Shown here one piece after another: positions 17,522 to 25,332 of a DNA stretch of 37,733 nt (the first letter of the stretch is position 1; every line of letters begins with the position of its first letter). The stretch spans positions 1-37,733 of the forward strand of contig NZ_MNBL01000077.1 of NCBI RefSeq assembly GCF_001879695.1, given 5' to 3'. A model generated the notes under the pieces. It worked only from the letters and a program-made list of their open reading frames with translations. It did no database searches and was not told where the DNA came from. Position numbers and translations under genes: made by a program. This DNA comes from Nioella sediminis (GTDB lineage Bacteria > Pseudomonadota > Alphaproteobacteria > Rhodobacterales > Rhodobacteraceae).

Positions 17522-17962
17522 ATGAGCTACGCCAAGACCGACGACGCCCTTGCCCGCCTGACGCCGGAACAATACCGCGTCACACAGGAAAACGGCACGG
17601 AACGGCCGTTTTCGGGAGAGTATGACCAGCATTTCGAGCCGGGGCTCTATGTGGACGTGGTCTCGGGCGAGCCGCTTTTTGCCTCGTCGCAGAAATTCAA
17701 CTCGGGCTGCGGCTGGCCGTCCTTTGCCAAGCCGGTGGAACATGCCCATGTGGTGGAGCTGCGCGACACGACCCATGGCATGATCCGCACCGAGGTGCGC
17801 TCTGCCCATGGGGACAGCCATCTGGGGCATGTCTTCCCCGATGGCCCGCGCGAGATGGGGGGCTTGCGGTACTGCATCAACTCCGCCTCGTTGCGCTTTG
17901 TTCCGAAAGAGGAAATGGAGGCTGAGGGGTACGGGGCTTATCTGGATCAGGTCGAGGGCTGA
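17522..17962 (+). CDS. msrB: Peptide-methionine (R)-S-oxide reductase MsrB
   Basis: A 146-residue MsrB, which reduces the R-sulfoxide of methionine in proteins in the cytoplasm. The catalytic Cys118 is in [11 protein letters not shown], the fold motif GCGWPSF is at residues 62-68 with Cys63 as possible resolving Cys, and SHLGHVF holds the conserved histidines at 100 and 103. The two CxxC zinc motifs of many MsrBs are missing, so this is the zinc-free form. The start follows GGAGGGA at a normal distance. It is convergent with guaA, with a composite intergenic repeat at 17971-18150 between them. Confidence 0.93.
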   Translation: MSYAKTDDALARLTPEQYRVTQENGTERPFSGEYDQHFEPGLYVDVVSGEPLFASSQKFNSGCGWPSFAKPVEHAHVVELRDTTHGMIRTEVRSAHGDSHLGHVFPDGPREMGGLRYCINSASLRFVPKEEMEAEGYGAYLDQVEG

Positions 17963-17970
17963 GCGCCACG

Positions 17971-18150
17971 GGTTTCGCCGCCTTACGGCGTCGATCCGGG
18001 AGCGGCCCTCCTCAACCCCCGCTTTCGCGGGGGCCTCGTCGGTCCGCGTTGCCACGGGATATCGGGGAGGGTGGTGTGCCGAGCCCGCTGTCTGGGCATG
18101 CGGCGCGGGCAGGATGCCTCCGGCGGAGGTATTTGGGCCAAGATGAAAGG
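17971..18150 (-). repeat. Composite intergenic repeat, copy A (between msrB and guaA)
   Basis: Read on the minus strand, this segment shares its modules in the same order with copy B at 27720-27890: an AAATAC-containing end, a GCC-rich bend, ATCCCGTGGCAACGCGG, a hairpin (CCCCCGC at 18016-18022 with GCGGGGG at 18027-18033), a GGGCCGCTCC block and a hairpin with a 4-nt loop at 17979-17990. It fills nearly all of the space between two convergent genes. Confidence 0.72.
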
Positions 18151-18177
18151 GAAGCGCGCGTTAACCTTAACGGGGCG

Positions 18178-19749
18178 TTATTCCAACTCGATCGTGCCCG
18201 GCGGTTTCGAGGTGCAGTCGTAGAAGACGCGGTTCACGCCCTTCACCTCGTTGATGATCCGGGTCGATGTTTCCGACAGGAAATCGTGGCTGAACGGGTA
18301 GTAATCCGCCGTCATCCCGTCGACCGAGGTCACGGCGCGCAGCGCCAGCGCGAAGTCGTAGGTGCGCCCGTCGCCCATCACGCCCACGGTGCGCATCGGC
18401 AGGATCGCGGCGAAGGCCTGCCAGATCTCGTCATAGAGCCCGTGCTTGCGGATCTGGTCGATATAGACGGCATCCGCCTTGCGCAGGATCTCCAGCTTGT
18501 CGCGGGTGATCTCGCCGGGGCAGCGGATCGCCAGACCCGGCCCGGGGAAGGGGTGGCGGCCGATGAAGCTGGCGGGCAGGCCCAGTTCATGGCCAAGCGC
18601 GCGGACCTCGTCCTTGAAGAGCTCGCGCAGCGGTTCGACCAGTTTCAGGCCCATCTTCTCGGGCAGGCCGCCGACATTGTGGTGGGACTTGATGGTCACC
18701 GAAGGCCCACCGGAAAACGAAACCGATTCAATGACATCGGGGTAGAGCGTGCCTTGTGCGAGGAACTCTGCCCCTGCGATCTGGTCAGCGTATTTCTGGA
18801 ACACGTCGATGAAGAGCCTGCCGATGGTCTTGCGCTTGGTCTCGGGGTCGGAGACGCCCTCCAGCGCGCCAAGGAACAGCTCGCTCTCATCCGCATGGAT
18901 GAGGTTGAGGTTGTAATTGTCGCGGAACATCGCGACGACCTGTTCAGCCTCATTGAGACGCAAGAGGCCGTGATCGACAAAGACGCAGGTCAGCTGGTCG
19001 CCGATCGCCTCGTGCAGCAGGATGCCGGTGACCGAGCTGTCGACGCCGCCGGAGAGCGCACAGATCACCTTCTTGTCGCCCACCTGTTCGCGGATCTTGG
19101 CGATCATCTCCTCGCGGTAGGCGCCCATGGTCCAGTCGCCGCTGAACCCGGCAAGCTTCACGAAGTTTTCATAGAGCGTCGCGCCGTTTGGGGTGTGGTG
19201 CACTTCGGGGTGGAACTGGACCGCGTAGAAATGGCGGCTGGTGTCGGCGGTAATGGCGAAGGGCGCGCCGGGCGAGGTGCCGTAGACCTGGAACCCGGGG
19301 GCAATCTCGGCCACGTGGTCGCCATGGCTCATCCAGACCTGTTCCTTGCCGGACCCGTCCATGAACCAGCCCGACAGCAGATCGACATGCGCGTCAGAAG
19401 GCGTGACATAGGCGCGGCCAAATTCGGCGGTGGCATGTTCGCCGGCTTCGACCCGGCCGCCCAGATCATGCATCATCACCTGTTGGCCATAGCAGATGCC
19501 CAGGATCGGTACGCCAAGCGTATAGGCCGTTTGCGGCGGGCGCGGGCTGCCCTCTCGCATCACGCTGTCGGGGCCGCCGGAAAAGATGATGGCCTTGGGC
19601 GCGAACTCGGCCAGGAACGCGTCGGTCACGTTCTGGTAGGGGTGGATTTCGCAATAGACATTCAGCTCTCGCAGGCGGCGCGCAATCAGCTGCGTCACCT
19701 GGCTGCCGAAGTCGATGATGAGAAGGCGGTCATGAGAGGTGCTGGTCAT
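18178..19749 (-). CDS. guaA: GMP synthase (glutamine-hydrolysing)
   Basis: A 523-residue enzyme that aminates XMP to GMP using glutamine and ATP, the last step of guanine nucleotide synthesis. The N-terminal class I glutamine amidotransferase domain has IIDFGSQ at 11-17, the nucleophile Cys86 in GICYGQQ, and His180 and Glu182 in QFHPE. The ATP-pyrophosphatase domain has the P-loop SGGVDSS at 233-239, and the C-terminal dimerisation domain ends in KPPGTIELE, as is usual. The start at 19749 is favoured over 19785 because the family begins near [14 protein letters not shown]. It lies 58 bp downstream of the Nudix gene on the same strand. Very high confidence. Confidence 0.97.
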   Translation of the reverse strand: MTSTSHDRLLIIDFGSQVTQLIARRLRELNVYCEIHPYQNVTDAFLAEFAPKAIIFSGGPDSVMREGSPRPPQTAYTLGVPILGICYGQQVMMHDLGGRVEAGEHATAEFGRAYVTPSDAHVDLLSGWFMDGSGKEQVWMSHGDHVAEIAPGFQVYGTSPGAPFAITADTSRHFYAVQFHPEVHHTPNGATLYENFVKLAGFSGDWTMGAYREEMIAKIREQVGDKKVICALSGGVDSSVTGILLHEAIGDQLTCVFVDHGLLRLNEAEQVVAMFRDNYNLNLIHADESELFLGALEGVSDPETKRKTIGRLFIDVFQKYADQIAGAEFLAQGTLYPDVIESVSFSGGPSVTIKSHHNVGGLPEKMGLKLVEPLRELFKDEVRALGHELGLPASFIGRHPFPGPGLAIRCPGEITRDKLEILRKADAVYIDQIRKHGLYDEIWQAFAAILPMRTVGVMGDGRTYDFALALRAVTSVDGMTADYYPFSHDFLSETSTRIINEVKGVNRVFYDCTSKPPGTIELE

Positions 19750-19807
19750 GGGCCTGCCAATAGGCGCGAGCGGGGTTTTGTGCAAGCGGGATTGACGCCA
19801 GGGCGGG

Positions 19808-20350
19808 TTATTCGCCCAGAAGATCGGCCAGCCCGTCGGGGAAGAGCTGCATCCGGCCCGCGCGGGCCTTGTCCAGCGACACCCATTTCGCGGTCATCTC
19901 GGGGCCGTCGCCCTCGCGGAAGGCCAGTTGGTCGGCCTCGTAAAGCGTGTCATTGGCGAAGCGGGCGGCGAGGACAAAGACGATTTCATGGCCCGCCACA
20001 CCCTCGTGTTCAAAGAGGTTCTCCAGCACGCCGAGCGGGCGGATATCGGTGATCTCCTGCCCTGATTCCTCCTGGATTTCCCTTGCCAGTGCCTCTCCCG
20101 CGCGTTCGCCGAACTCGATGGCCCCGCCAAGCGGGCGCCAGCCCTTGATGGTTCCGTCATCGCTGTGGACCGGGGCGCAGAGGATCTGCCCCTCCCGTTC
20201 GAAGATGCCGATGGCCAACGTGCGCACGCCCGCCACAGGCCGCCACGGGCGCGGGGCCTCGGCCACCGGCGGGCGGGGGCCGAGCGGATCGGCCCCATGG
20301 TCATGGCCGCAGCCGCAGGTGGGATCGTGACAGGCGTGATCTTGGGGCAT
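19808..20350 (-). CDS. Nudix hydrolase with His/Cys-rich N-terminus
   Basis: A 180-residue Nudix hydrolase; the box (G-x5-E-x7-R-E-U-x-E-E-x-G-U) is complete at residues 76-98 and is the Mg2+-binding, pyrophosphate-cleaving site. The N-terminal 20 residues ([15 protein letters not shown]) are unusually rich in His and Cys and look like a metal-binding tail; this is unusual for the superfamily. The region [19 protein letters not shown] resembles MutT/NTP-pyrophosphatase members, and [16 protein letters not shown] follows. The substrate (a nucleotide with a diphosphate bond) cannot be fixed. It lies between the small membrane protein gene and guaA on the same strand, so a nucleotide-related role is plausible. 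Confidence 0.87.
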   Translation of the reverse strand: MPQDHACHDPTCGCGHDHGADPLGPRPPVAEAPRPWRPVAGVRTLAIGIFEREGQILCAPVHSDDGTIKGWRPLGGAIEFGERAGEALAREIQEESGQEITDIRPLGVLENLFEHEGVAGHEIVFVLAARFANDTLYEADQLAFREGDGPEMTAKWVSLDKARAGRMQLFPDGLADLLGE

Positions 20351-20402
20351 GGGCGGTCTCCTTGCCCCAAGGGCTACAGCCCCCGCACGCGCCCGGCAAG
20401 GG

Positions 20403-20573
20403 TCAGGGGATCAGCACGTTGATCAGAGTGACCCCGATGATCCAGATGGCCAGGGCCAGAACGATGGCGGTGGTCAGGGAATAGAACCCGCCCGGCACGC
20501 CCACCAGAAAGGCGACCACGCCAAGCCCGCCTATGAGGCCCATCAGGGGTGTTTTGCGACTCTTCCAATCCAT
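20403..20573 (-). CDS. Small two-helix membrane protein
   Basis: A 56-residue protein that I do not recognise. After a short basic start (MDWKSRKTP) it has two hydrophobic helices (LMGLIGGLGVVAFLVGVPGG and TTAIVLALAIWIIGVTLI), so both ends should face the same side of the inner membrane. The ATG at 20573 is chosen because GGAGG lies shortly before it; the reading frame is open upstream to 20621 without a supported start. It is 52 bp upstream of the Nudix gene on the same strand and divergent from the MttB gene. No function can be given. Confidence 0.7.
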   Translation of the reverse strand: MDWKSRKTPLMGLIGGLGVVAFLVGVPGGFYSLTTAIVLALAIWIIGVTLINVLIP

Positions 20574-20750
20574 GGCGGCACCTCCTCTGGACAGGGAGTC
20601 TGCCCAGAAACCGCTCCCCAAGCCCTGATATGGCGCAGACGCGCGGCCCGCATGTCGCTTTTTCCCCGCAATCGCCGCAAATCACACGCGGTTGGGCAGC
20701 GCCGCTTTGTATCACATCGGAAACTTCCCCCTTTGAGAGGACATGACGCG

Positions 20751-22298
20751 ATGAGTGATGCAGCAACCGCCCGACGCCGGGGACGTGGTGGTGGCGGGGC
20801 CGCCCGCCGCGCCGAACGCAGCGCCGTCAGCATCGAGACCGCCAAATATATCGAGCGCAACATCCCGAATTTCGAGGTGCTGACCGAAGAGGCGCTGGAG
20901 ATCATCGAGGCCAATGCCGAAACGGTGCTGGAAGAGATCGGCGTCAATTTCGTCGAGAACCCCGCCGCGCTGGACCGCTGGCGCGAGGCCGGGGCCGATG
21001 TGGATGGCGAACGGGTGCGCCTGCCCAAGGGGCTGGCCCGCAAGCTGTGCTCTACCGCGCCCTCCCAGTTCACGCAGCACGCCCGCAACCCCGAGCGCAA
21101 TGTCGAGATCGGCGGCCGCAATCTGGTGCTTGCCCCGGTCTATGGCCCGCCCTTCGTGCAGGACATGAACGGTGGTCGGCGCTATGCCACGATGCAGGAT
21201 TTCCAGGACTTCGTGAAACTGGGCTACATGTCCAAGTGGCTGCACCATTCCGGGGGCACCGTCTGCGAACCGACCGATATTCCGGTGAACAAGCGCCATC
21301 TGGATATGCTCTATGCCCATATGACGCTGTCGGACAAACCCTATATGGGGTCGGTCACGGAACCCTCGCGCGCCGTCGATTCCATCGAGATGTCGAAGAT
21401 CCTGTTCGGCGATCAGTTCGTTCAGGACAACACGGTGATGACCTCGCTCATCAACATCAACTCGCCGCTGACCTTCGATTCCATCATGATGGGCGCACTG
21501 GAACATTACGCCGCCCACAATCAGGCCGCGATTATCTCGCCCTTCATCGTCGGTGGGGCCATGGCCCCGGTGTCGATTGCCGGGACGCTGACGCAGGTTC
21601 TGGCCGAGGTGCTGGCAGGCGTGGCCTATAGCCAGTTGATCCGCCCCGGTGCGCCGGTGATTTTCGGGGCATTCGTGACCTCGATCGACATGAATTCCGG
21701 CGCGCCCACTTTCGGCACGCCCGAGGCGTCGCATATCACCATGGGCGCGGGCCAGCTGGCGCGGCGTCTGGGGCTGCCCTTCCGCTCTGCCGGGTCGTTC
21801 AACGGCTCGAAACTGCCCGATGCGCAGGCCGGCTACGAAACCGCGAATTCGCTGAACATGGGGCTTCTCGCGGGTGTGAATTTCATGCTGCATTCCTGTG
21901 GCTGGCTGGAAGGGGGCCTTGTGTCCAGCTTCGAGAAATTCGTGATGGATGCCGACCAGCTTGGCGCGCTGCATCATTTTGCCCGCGGCGTCAGCGTCGA
22001 CGAAAACGCCCAGGCGATGGATGCGATCCGCGAGGTGGGACCGGGCGGTCATTTCCTCGGTTGCGCCCATACCCAGGCCAATTTCAAGACCAGTTTCTGG
22101 CGCTCGGACCTGCTGGACTACAAGCCGTTCGAAACCTGGGCCGATGAAGGCAGCCGGGACACGATGGCGCTGGCCAATGCGCGGGTGCGCAAGCTGCTGG
22201 CAGACTATCAGCAACCGGCGCTGGACCCGGCCATCGACGAGGCATTGCGCGCCTTCGTGGCCAAGCGCAAGGAAGAGATGCCGGACGCATCCTACTGA
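20751..22298 (+). CDS. Trimethylamine methyltransferase-family protein (non-pyrrolysine MttB homologue, MtgB-like)
   Basis: A 515-residue TIM-barrel corrinoid-dependent methyltransferase of the MttB superfamily. The reading frame is uninterrupted, with no in-frame TAG, so it is the non-pyrrolysine type whose members demethylate quaternary amines such as glycine betaine, proline betaine or carnitine. After a basic, Arg/Gly-rich N-terminus (residues 1-25), family blocks include EIIEANAETVLEEIGVNF, ARNPERNVEIGG and the barrel core with SITEP-like SVTEPSRAVDS and NINSPLTFD. The cognate corrinoid protein and corrinoid methyltransferase are not in the window. The start at 20751 follows GAGAGG at 20735-20740; the longer open frame to 20349 overlaps genes of the opposite strand. 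The substrate is undecided. Confidence 0.85.
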   Translation: MSDAATARRRGRGGGGAARRAERSAVSIETAKYIERNIPNFEVLTEEALEIIEANAETVLEEIGVNFVENPAALDRWREAGADVDGERVRLPKGLARKLCSTAPSQFTQHARNPERNVEIGGRNLVLAPVYGPPFVQDMNGGRRYATMQDFQDFVKLGYMSKWLHHSGGTVCEPTDIPVNKRHLDMLYAHMTLSDKPYMGSVTEPSRAVDSIEMSKILFGDQFVQDNTVMTSLININSPLTFDSIMMGALEHYAAHNQAAIISPFIVGGAMAPVSIAGTLTQVLAEVLAGVAYSQLIRPGAPVIFGAFVTSIDMNSGAPTFGTPEASHITMGAGQLARRLGLPFRSAGSFNGSKLPDAQAGYETANSLNMGLLAGVNFMLHSCGWLEGGLVSSFEKFVMDADQLGALHHFARGVSVDENAQAMDAIREVGPGGHFLGCAHTQANFKTSFWRSDLLDYKPFETWADEGSRDTMALANARVRKLLADYQQPALDPAIDEALRAFVAKRKEEMPDASY

Positions 22299-22308
22299 GC
22301 CTGTCGGC

Positions 22309-22560
22309 CTAGATCGCCTGCGCGGTCTGGGCCACCAGCATCACGGCGATCAGCAGATCCACATGGCGGCGGGGTGAGTAATCAGCCTCGCCGTCCTTGC
22401 GTTTGCGGTTCATCTCCGACTCCTCCGACAGAAGCCGCGCCAGACCGGCGCGGGGCAGTGCGCGACCGCTGCGCAACAGCGATCTTGCGCCGATGCTGGC
22501 CGCCTGAACCAGAAGGCGCGGGCGGGTCAGGGTGGAAAGGTCTTGGGGCATGTCGGTCAT
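22309..22560 (-). CDS. DUF6477 family protein (probable)
   Basis: An 83-residue protein with no membrane segment apart from a weak hydrophobic end (LLIAVMLVAQTAQAI). It begins with LSTLTRPRLLVQAASIGARS, followed by basic residues and LPRAGLARLLSEESEMNRKRKDGE, a pattern I associate with DUF6477 proteins of Rhodobacterales; this is recognition, not a search result. AGGAG lies seven bases before the ATG at 22560. It is convergent with the MttB gene and divergent from the DUF6456 gene, and in related bacteria the DUF6456 and DUF6477 genes often seem to be neighbours. Function unknown. Confidence 0.65.
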   Translation of the reverse strand: MTDMPQDLSTLTRPRLLVQAASIGARSLLRSGRALPRAGLARLLSEESEMNRKRKDGEADYSPRRHVDLLIAVMLVAQTAQAI

Positions 22561-22658
22561 GTCTGGGCTCCTGACTTGGTCGGGTGAGTCGCCCTCAGTG
22601 TGCCCCGAGCGGGCAGGGTGTTGCGTTGTCTCCGTGACCCCCGCGCGGTGTTCTGCAT

Positions 22659-22751
22659 TTGTTTACGATTTGGAAACAATTAGGGTCAAATTGCGGTGAT
22701 TTTAACCAAACGGTAATCAATACTCCCAAAGGCTTGCGGGGCTTATCCACA
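22659..22751 (+). promoter_or_regulatory. AT-rich control region before the DUF6456 gene, with DnaA box and CtrA-like motif
   Basis: This is the most AT-rich intergenic stretch outside the insertion. It holds a dyad TTGTTT (22659-22664) / AAACAA (22674-22679), a CtrA-like TTAA-N7-GTAA at 22702-22716 (one base short of TTAA-N7-TTAA) and a perfect DnaA box TTATCCACA at 22743-22751, 23 bp before the ATG of the gene at 22775. Function is inferred from motifs only. Confidence 0.45.
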
Positions 22752-22774
22752 GCATTGGTGCCCGGAGGCCCACG

Positions 22775-23914
22775 ATGACAGGTGATGTGACAAACAGTTC
22801 AGGACAGGCCGTCTACCCCGGCTGGCTGCCCGAAAACGCGCGCAACTACCTTGATCACGTGGGGCGCGGCGCAACCTTGCGGGACATCGCGCGCCGGAAA
22901 GGATGCCACCCGTCCACGATTGGCCGCCGTGTGCGCGCGGTCGAGGCACGGCGCGAAGACCCGCTGGTCGATGAAGCGCTGACCGCGCTCACCGCCTGTT
23001 GTGTTTCCAGTTCAGAAACAATTAACCAGTTTGAGGAGCATCTCCCAATGACAGCACCCCTGAGGCCACCCCTGGTTTCCGACGACACCACCGTCAACCG
23101 GGAAGCCCGCCGCATCCTGCGCAGGCTGTGTGAAAAAGAGGCCACCCTGGTGCTGGCGCAGGACATGGACAAGGCGATTGTCCTGCGCAAAGGCAGCGAT
23201 GGCAGCCAGACCCGCACCGCCGTTCTGGACCGCAAGGTTGCCCATGCTTTCGCGCTTAAGGATTGGATCCAGACCGCCAAACAGGGGCGGGTCAGCATCT
23301 ATACGATCACCGAGGCGGGCAAGTCGGCGCTGAAACGGCTGATCGAGGAAGACCGCAAGCGCCGCCGCGCCCCGATGGAAATGGCCGAGGCTGCCACGCC
23401 CTTCCTTGCGCAGCATCAACTCTGGGGCGAAAAGCCGGTCGAACAAGATGACGGGTCGATCCGCAAGATGCGGATTAACCTGGCAGAATCGCCGCTGGCC
23501 ATGCTGGCACGGCGCAAGGGGGCGGATGGCAAACCCTTCCTGACCATGGATCTGGTGCAGGCGGGTGAAAAACTGCGCGAGGATTTCGAACGTGCCCAGA
23601 TGGGGCCGCGCGTGGCCCAGAACTGGGACCGGTTCCTGACCGGCGGCGATCGCGGTTCGGGCTTCTCTGACGGCGGCATTGGCGAAGGACCTCGCGCGGC
23701 GCGTGACCGGGTGACACGGGCCGTTGATGACATGGGGCCGGGGCTGGCGGATGTCGTGATGCGGGTCTGCTGTTTCCTCGAAGGGCTGGAATCGGCGGAA
23801 AAGCGGCTGGGATGGTCAGCGCGGTCTGGCAAGATCGTGTTGAAGATCGGGTTGCAACGGCTGCTGAAGCACTACAACGAGGTTTACGGGTTCGTTCCCG
23901 CCTCGCTCGATTGA
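22775..23914 (+). CDS. DUF6456 domain protein with N-terminal helix-turn-helix
   Basis: A 379-residue cytoplasmic protein. Residues about 22-60 form a helix-turn-helix (RGATLRDIARRKGCHPSTIG, then RRVRAVEARREDP), which suggests DNA binding. The C-terminal half, from AESPLAMLARRKGADGKPFL to KHYNEVYG, corresponds to the DUF6456 domain of alphaproteobacteria, of unknown function. A middle region with KEATLVLAQDMDKAIVLRKG links the two. GGAGG precedes the ATG. A second in-frame ATG at 23048, with GAGGAG at 23033-23038 nine bases before it, could give a shorter product lacking the HTH. The 10-bp sequence GAAACAATTA occurs upstream (22673) and inside (23015). Motifs in front of the gene hint at cell-cycle or replication control. 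Confidence 0.78.
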   Translation: MTGDVTNSSGQAVYPGWLPENARNYLDHVGRGATLRDIARRKGCHPSTIGRRVRAVEARREDPLVDEALTALTACCVSSSETINQFEEHLPMTAPLRPPLVSDDTTVNREARRILRRLCEKEATLVLAQDMDKAIVLRKGSDGSQTRTAVLDRKVAHAFALKDWIQTAKQGRVSIYTITEAGKSALKRLIEEDRKRRRAPMEMAEAATPFLAQHQLWGEKPVEQDDGSIRKMRINLAESPLAMLARRKGADGKPFLTMDLVQAGEKLREDFERAQMGPRVAQNWDRFLTGGDRGSGFSDGGIGEGPRAARDRVTRAVDDMGPGLADVVMRVCCFLEGLESAEKRLGWSARSGKIVLKIGLQRLLKHYNEVYGFVPASLD

Positions 23915-24022
23915 TGCTATTTTGGAAACGATAGGCGCGGGGGCCGTTTCCGAAACCTCTCCCTGACTTCCTCCGCCACCTTGCCGCCCGGTCTTCCCGG
24001 ATCGGGTGGCCCCTTTGCCGGA

Positions 24023-25243
24023 TCAGGCGTCTTTCGGGCGCAGCGACAGCCAGATCAGCGCGCCGCCCGCAAGCGCCAGGAAGGGGATCATGGCGAGGTT
24101 CACCGAGGTCCAGCCCGCCGTGACAGACCCGCCCGAGCAATTCATCAGCCCGCCAGAGGCCAGCGACGCGATGGTGACGCAGCCAAAGACGATGGCGTCA
24201 TTCATCCCCTGAACCCGGCCCCGTTCCTCTGGTGCATGGGCGTTTTGCAGCATCGCCGTCGCGCCGATGAAGCCGAAGTTCCAGCCAAGCCCCAGAAGAA
24301 TGAGCGCGATATAGAAGTTCTCCAGCTCGACCCCCATCAGCGCCACGCCCCCCGCACCGGCCAGGATGAAGAGACCAAGCGCCACGATATTTGTGGTGCC
24401 GAAGCGCGCGATCAGGTGGCCGGTAAAGAAAGAGGGCACGAACATCGCCAGCACATGCGCCGAGACGATATCGGCGGCGGTGTCCTGCTCGTACCCGCAG
24501 CCCACGACGGCCAGCGGCGTGGAGGTCATCACCAGGTTCATCAGCGCGTAGGACACCATCGCGCAGATGATCGCCACGACGATCTTGGGATCCCGCAGCA
24601 ATTCACCGCGGCTGCGACCCGCAGGGTCGCCCTCGGCCCGCATTGGCGGTTTCGGGATGTCGAGGAAGACAAACAGCAGCATGCCGACCAGGTTCAGCGC
24701 GACGATGGTCAGGTAGATGCCCAGAAAGGGAATCACCGTCGCGTCATTGGTCAGCTTCACCAGCTGCGGGCCGATGATGGCCGAGGCAAGCCCGCCCGCC
24801 ATGACATAGGAAATCGCCTTGGGGCGGAAAGCTTCCGACGCGGTATCAGAGGCTGCAAAGCGGTAAAACCCCTGCGCCGACATATAGATACCCGCCAGGT
24901 AGGACCCGATCAGGAAAATGAGGAAACTGTCCACATAAAGCCCATAGGCCGACACCATCGCCCCAAGCGCGCCGCCAAGCGTACCGATGGAAAACCCCAG
25001 CTTGCGGCCGAAACGCTGCATGGTGTTCGACATCCATGGCGCGGTGGTCATCGACCCGAAAACGATCAGCGAAATGGGCAGCGTCGCAAGGCACGGGTTC
25101 GGGGCCAGCATCTGCCCGGCCAGCCCGCCCACGACGAACATCATCGGCATCTGGCTGCCCAAAAGCGCCTGCGCGGCCACAAGGACGATCACATTGCGCC
25201 AGGCGCGCCGGTCGTCGGAGGGGGAGTGAACTGTGTCAACCAT
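24023..25243 (-). CDS. Major facilitator superfamily (MFS) transporter
   Basis: A 406-residue inner membrane protein with about twelve hydrophobic segments. An MFS-type loop motif between helices two and three is recognisable as NTMQRFGRKLGFSIGTLGG, and a second GHLIARFGTTNIVALGL lies in the second half. The start at 25243 (MVDTVHSP) was chosen; an in-frame TTG ten codons upstream at 25273 is possible but neither start has a strong ribosome binding site. The ureohydrolase gene starts upstream on the same strand, and its stop codon is 89 bp before this start, so the pair may form a unit in which the transporter handles a guanidino compound or product. The direction of transport and substrate are not known. 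Confidence 0.88.
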   Translation of the reverse strand: MVDTVHSPSDDRRAWRNVIVLVAAQALLGSQMPMMFVVGGLAGQMLAPNPCLATLPISLIVFGSMTTAPWMSNTMQRFGRKLGFSIGTLGGALGAMVSAYGLYVDSFLIFLIGSYLAGIYMSAQGFYRFAASDTASEAFRPKAISYVMAGGLASAIIGPQLVKLTNDATVIPFLGIYLTIVALNLVGMLLFVFLDIPKPPMRAEGDPAGRSRGELLRDPKIVVAIICAMVSYALMNLVMTSTPLAVVGCGYEQDTAADIVSAHVLAMFVPSFFTGHLIARFGTTNIVALGLFILAGAGGVALMGVELENFYIALILLGLGWNFGFIGATAMLQNAHAPEERGRVQGMNDAIVFGCVTIASLASGGLMNCSGGSVTAGWTSVNLAMIPFLALAGGALIWLSLRPKDA

Positions 25244-25332
25244 GGCGAAATCGCTAGACCCGTTTTCCGCCAAAGGGAAGAGGGGCAGGGCAAAATACTT
25301 GCCCTGTTAACTCATCTGAAAAAGCACGCAGG

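Noticed and set aside
18049-20052. Long plus-strand frame of 667 codons across guaA
   Set aside because: It is opposite to guaA, whose catalytic motifs are complete, and has no recognisable domains.
22659-22751. Replication origin at the AT-rich, DnaA-box-containing stretch
   Set aside because: One perfect box in a short region and no typical origin neighbours (such as hemE, dnaA, repABC) do not support an origin.
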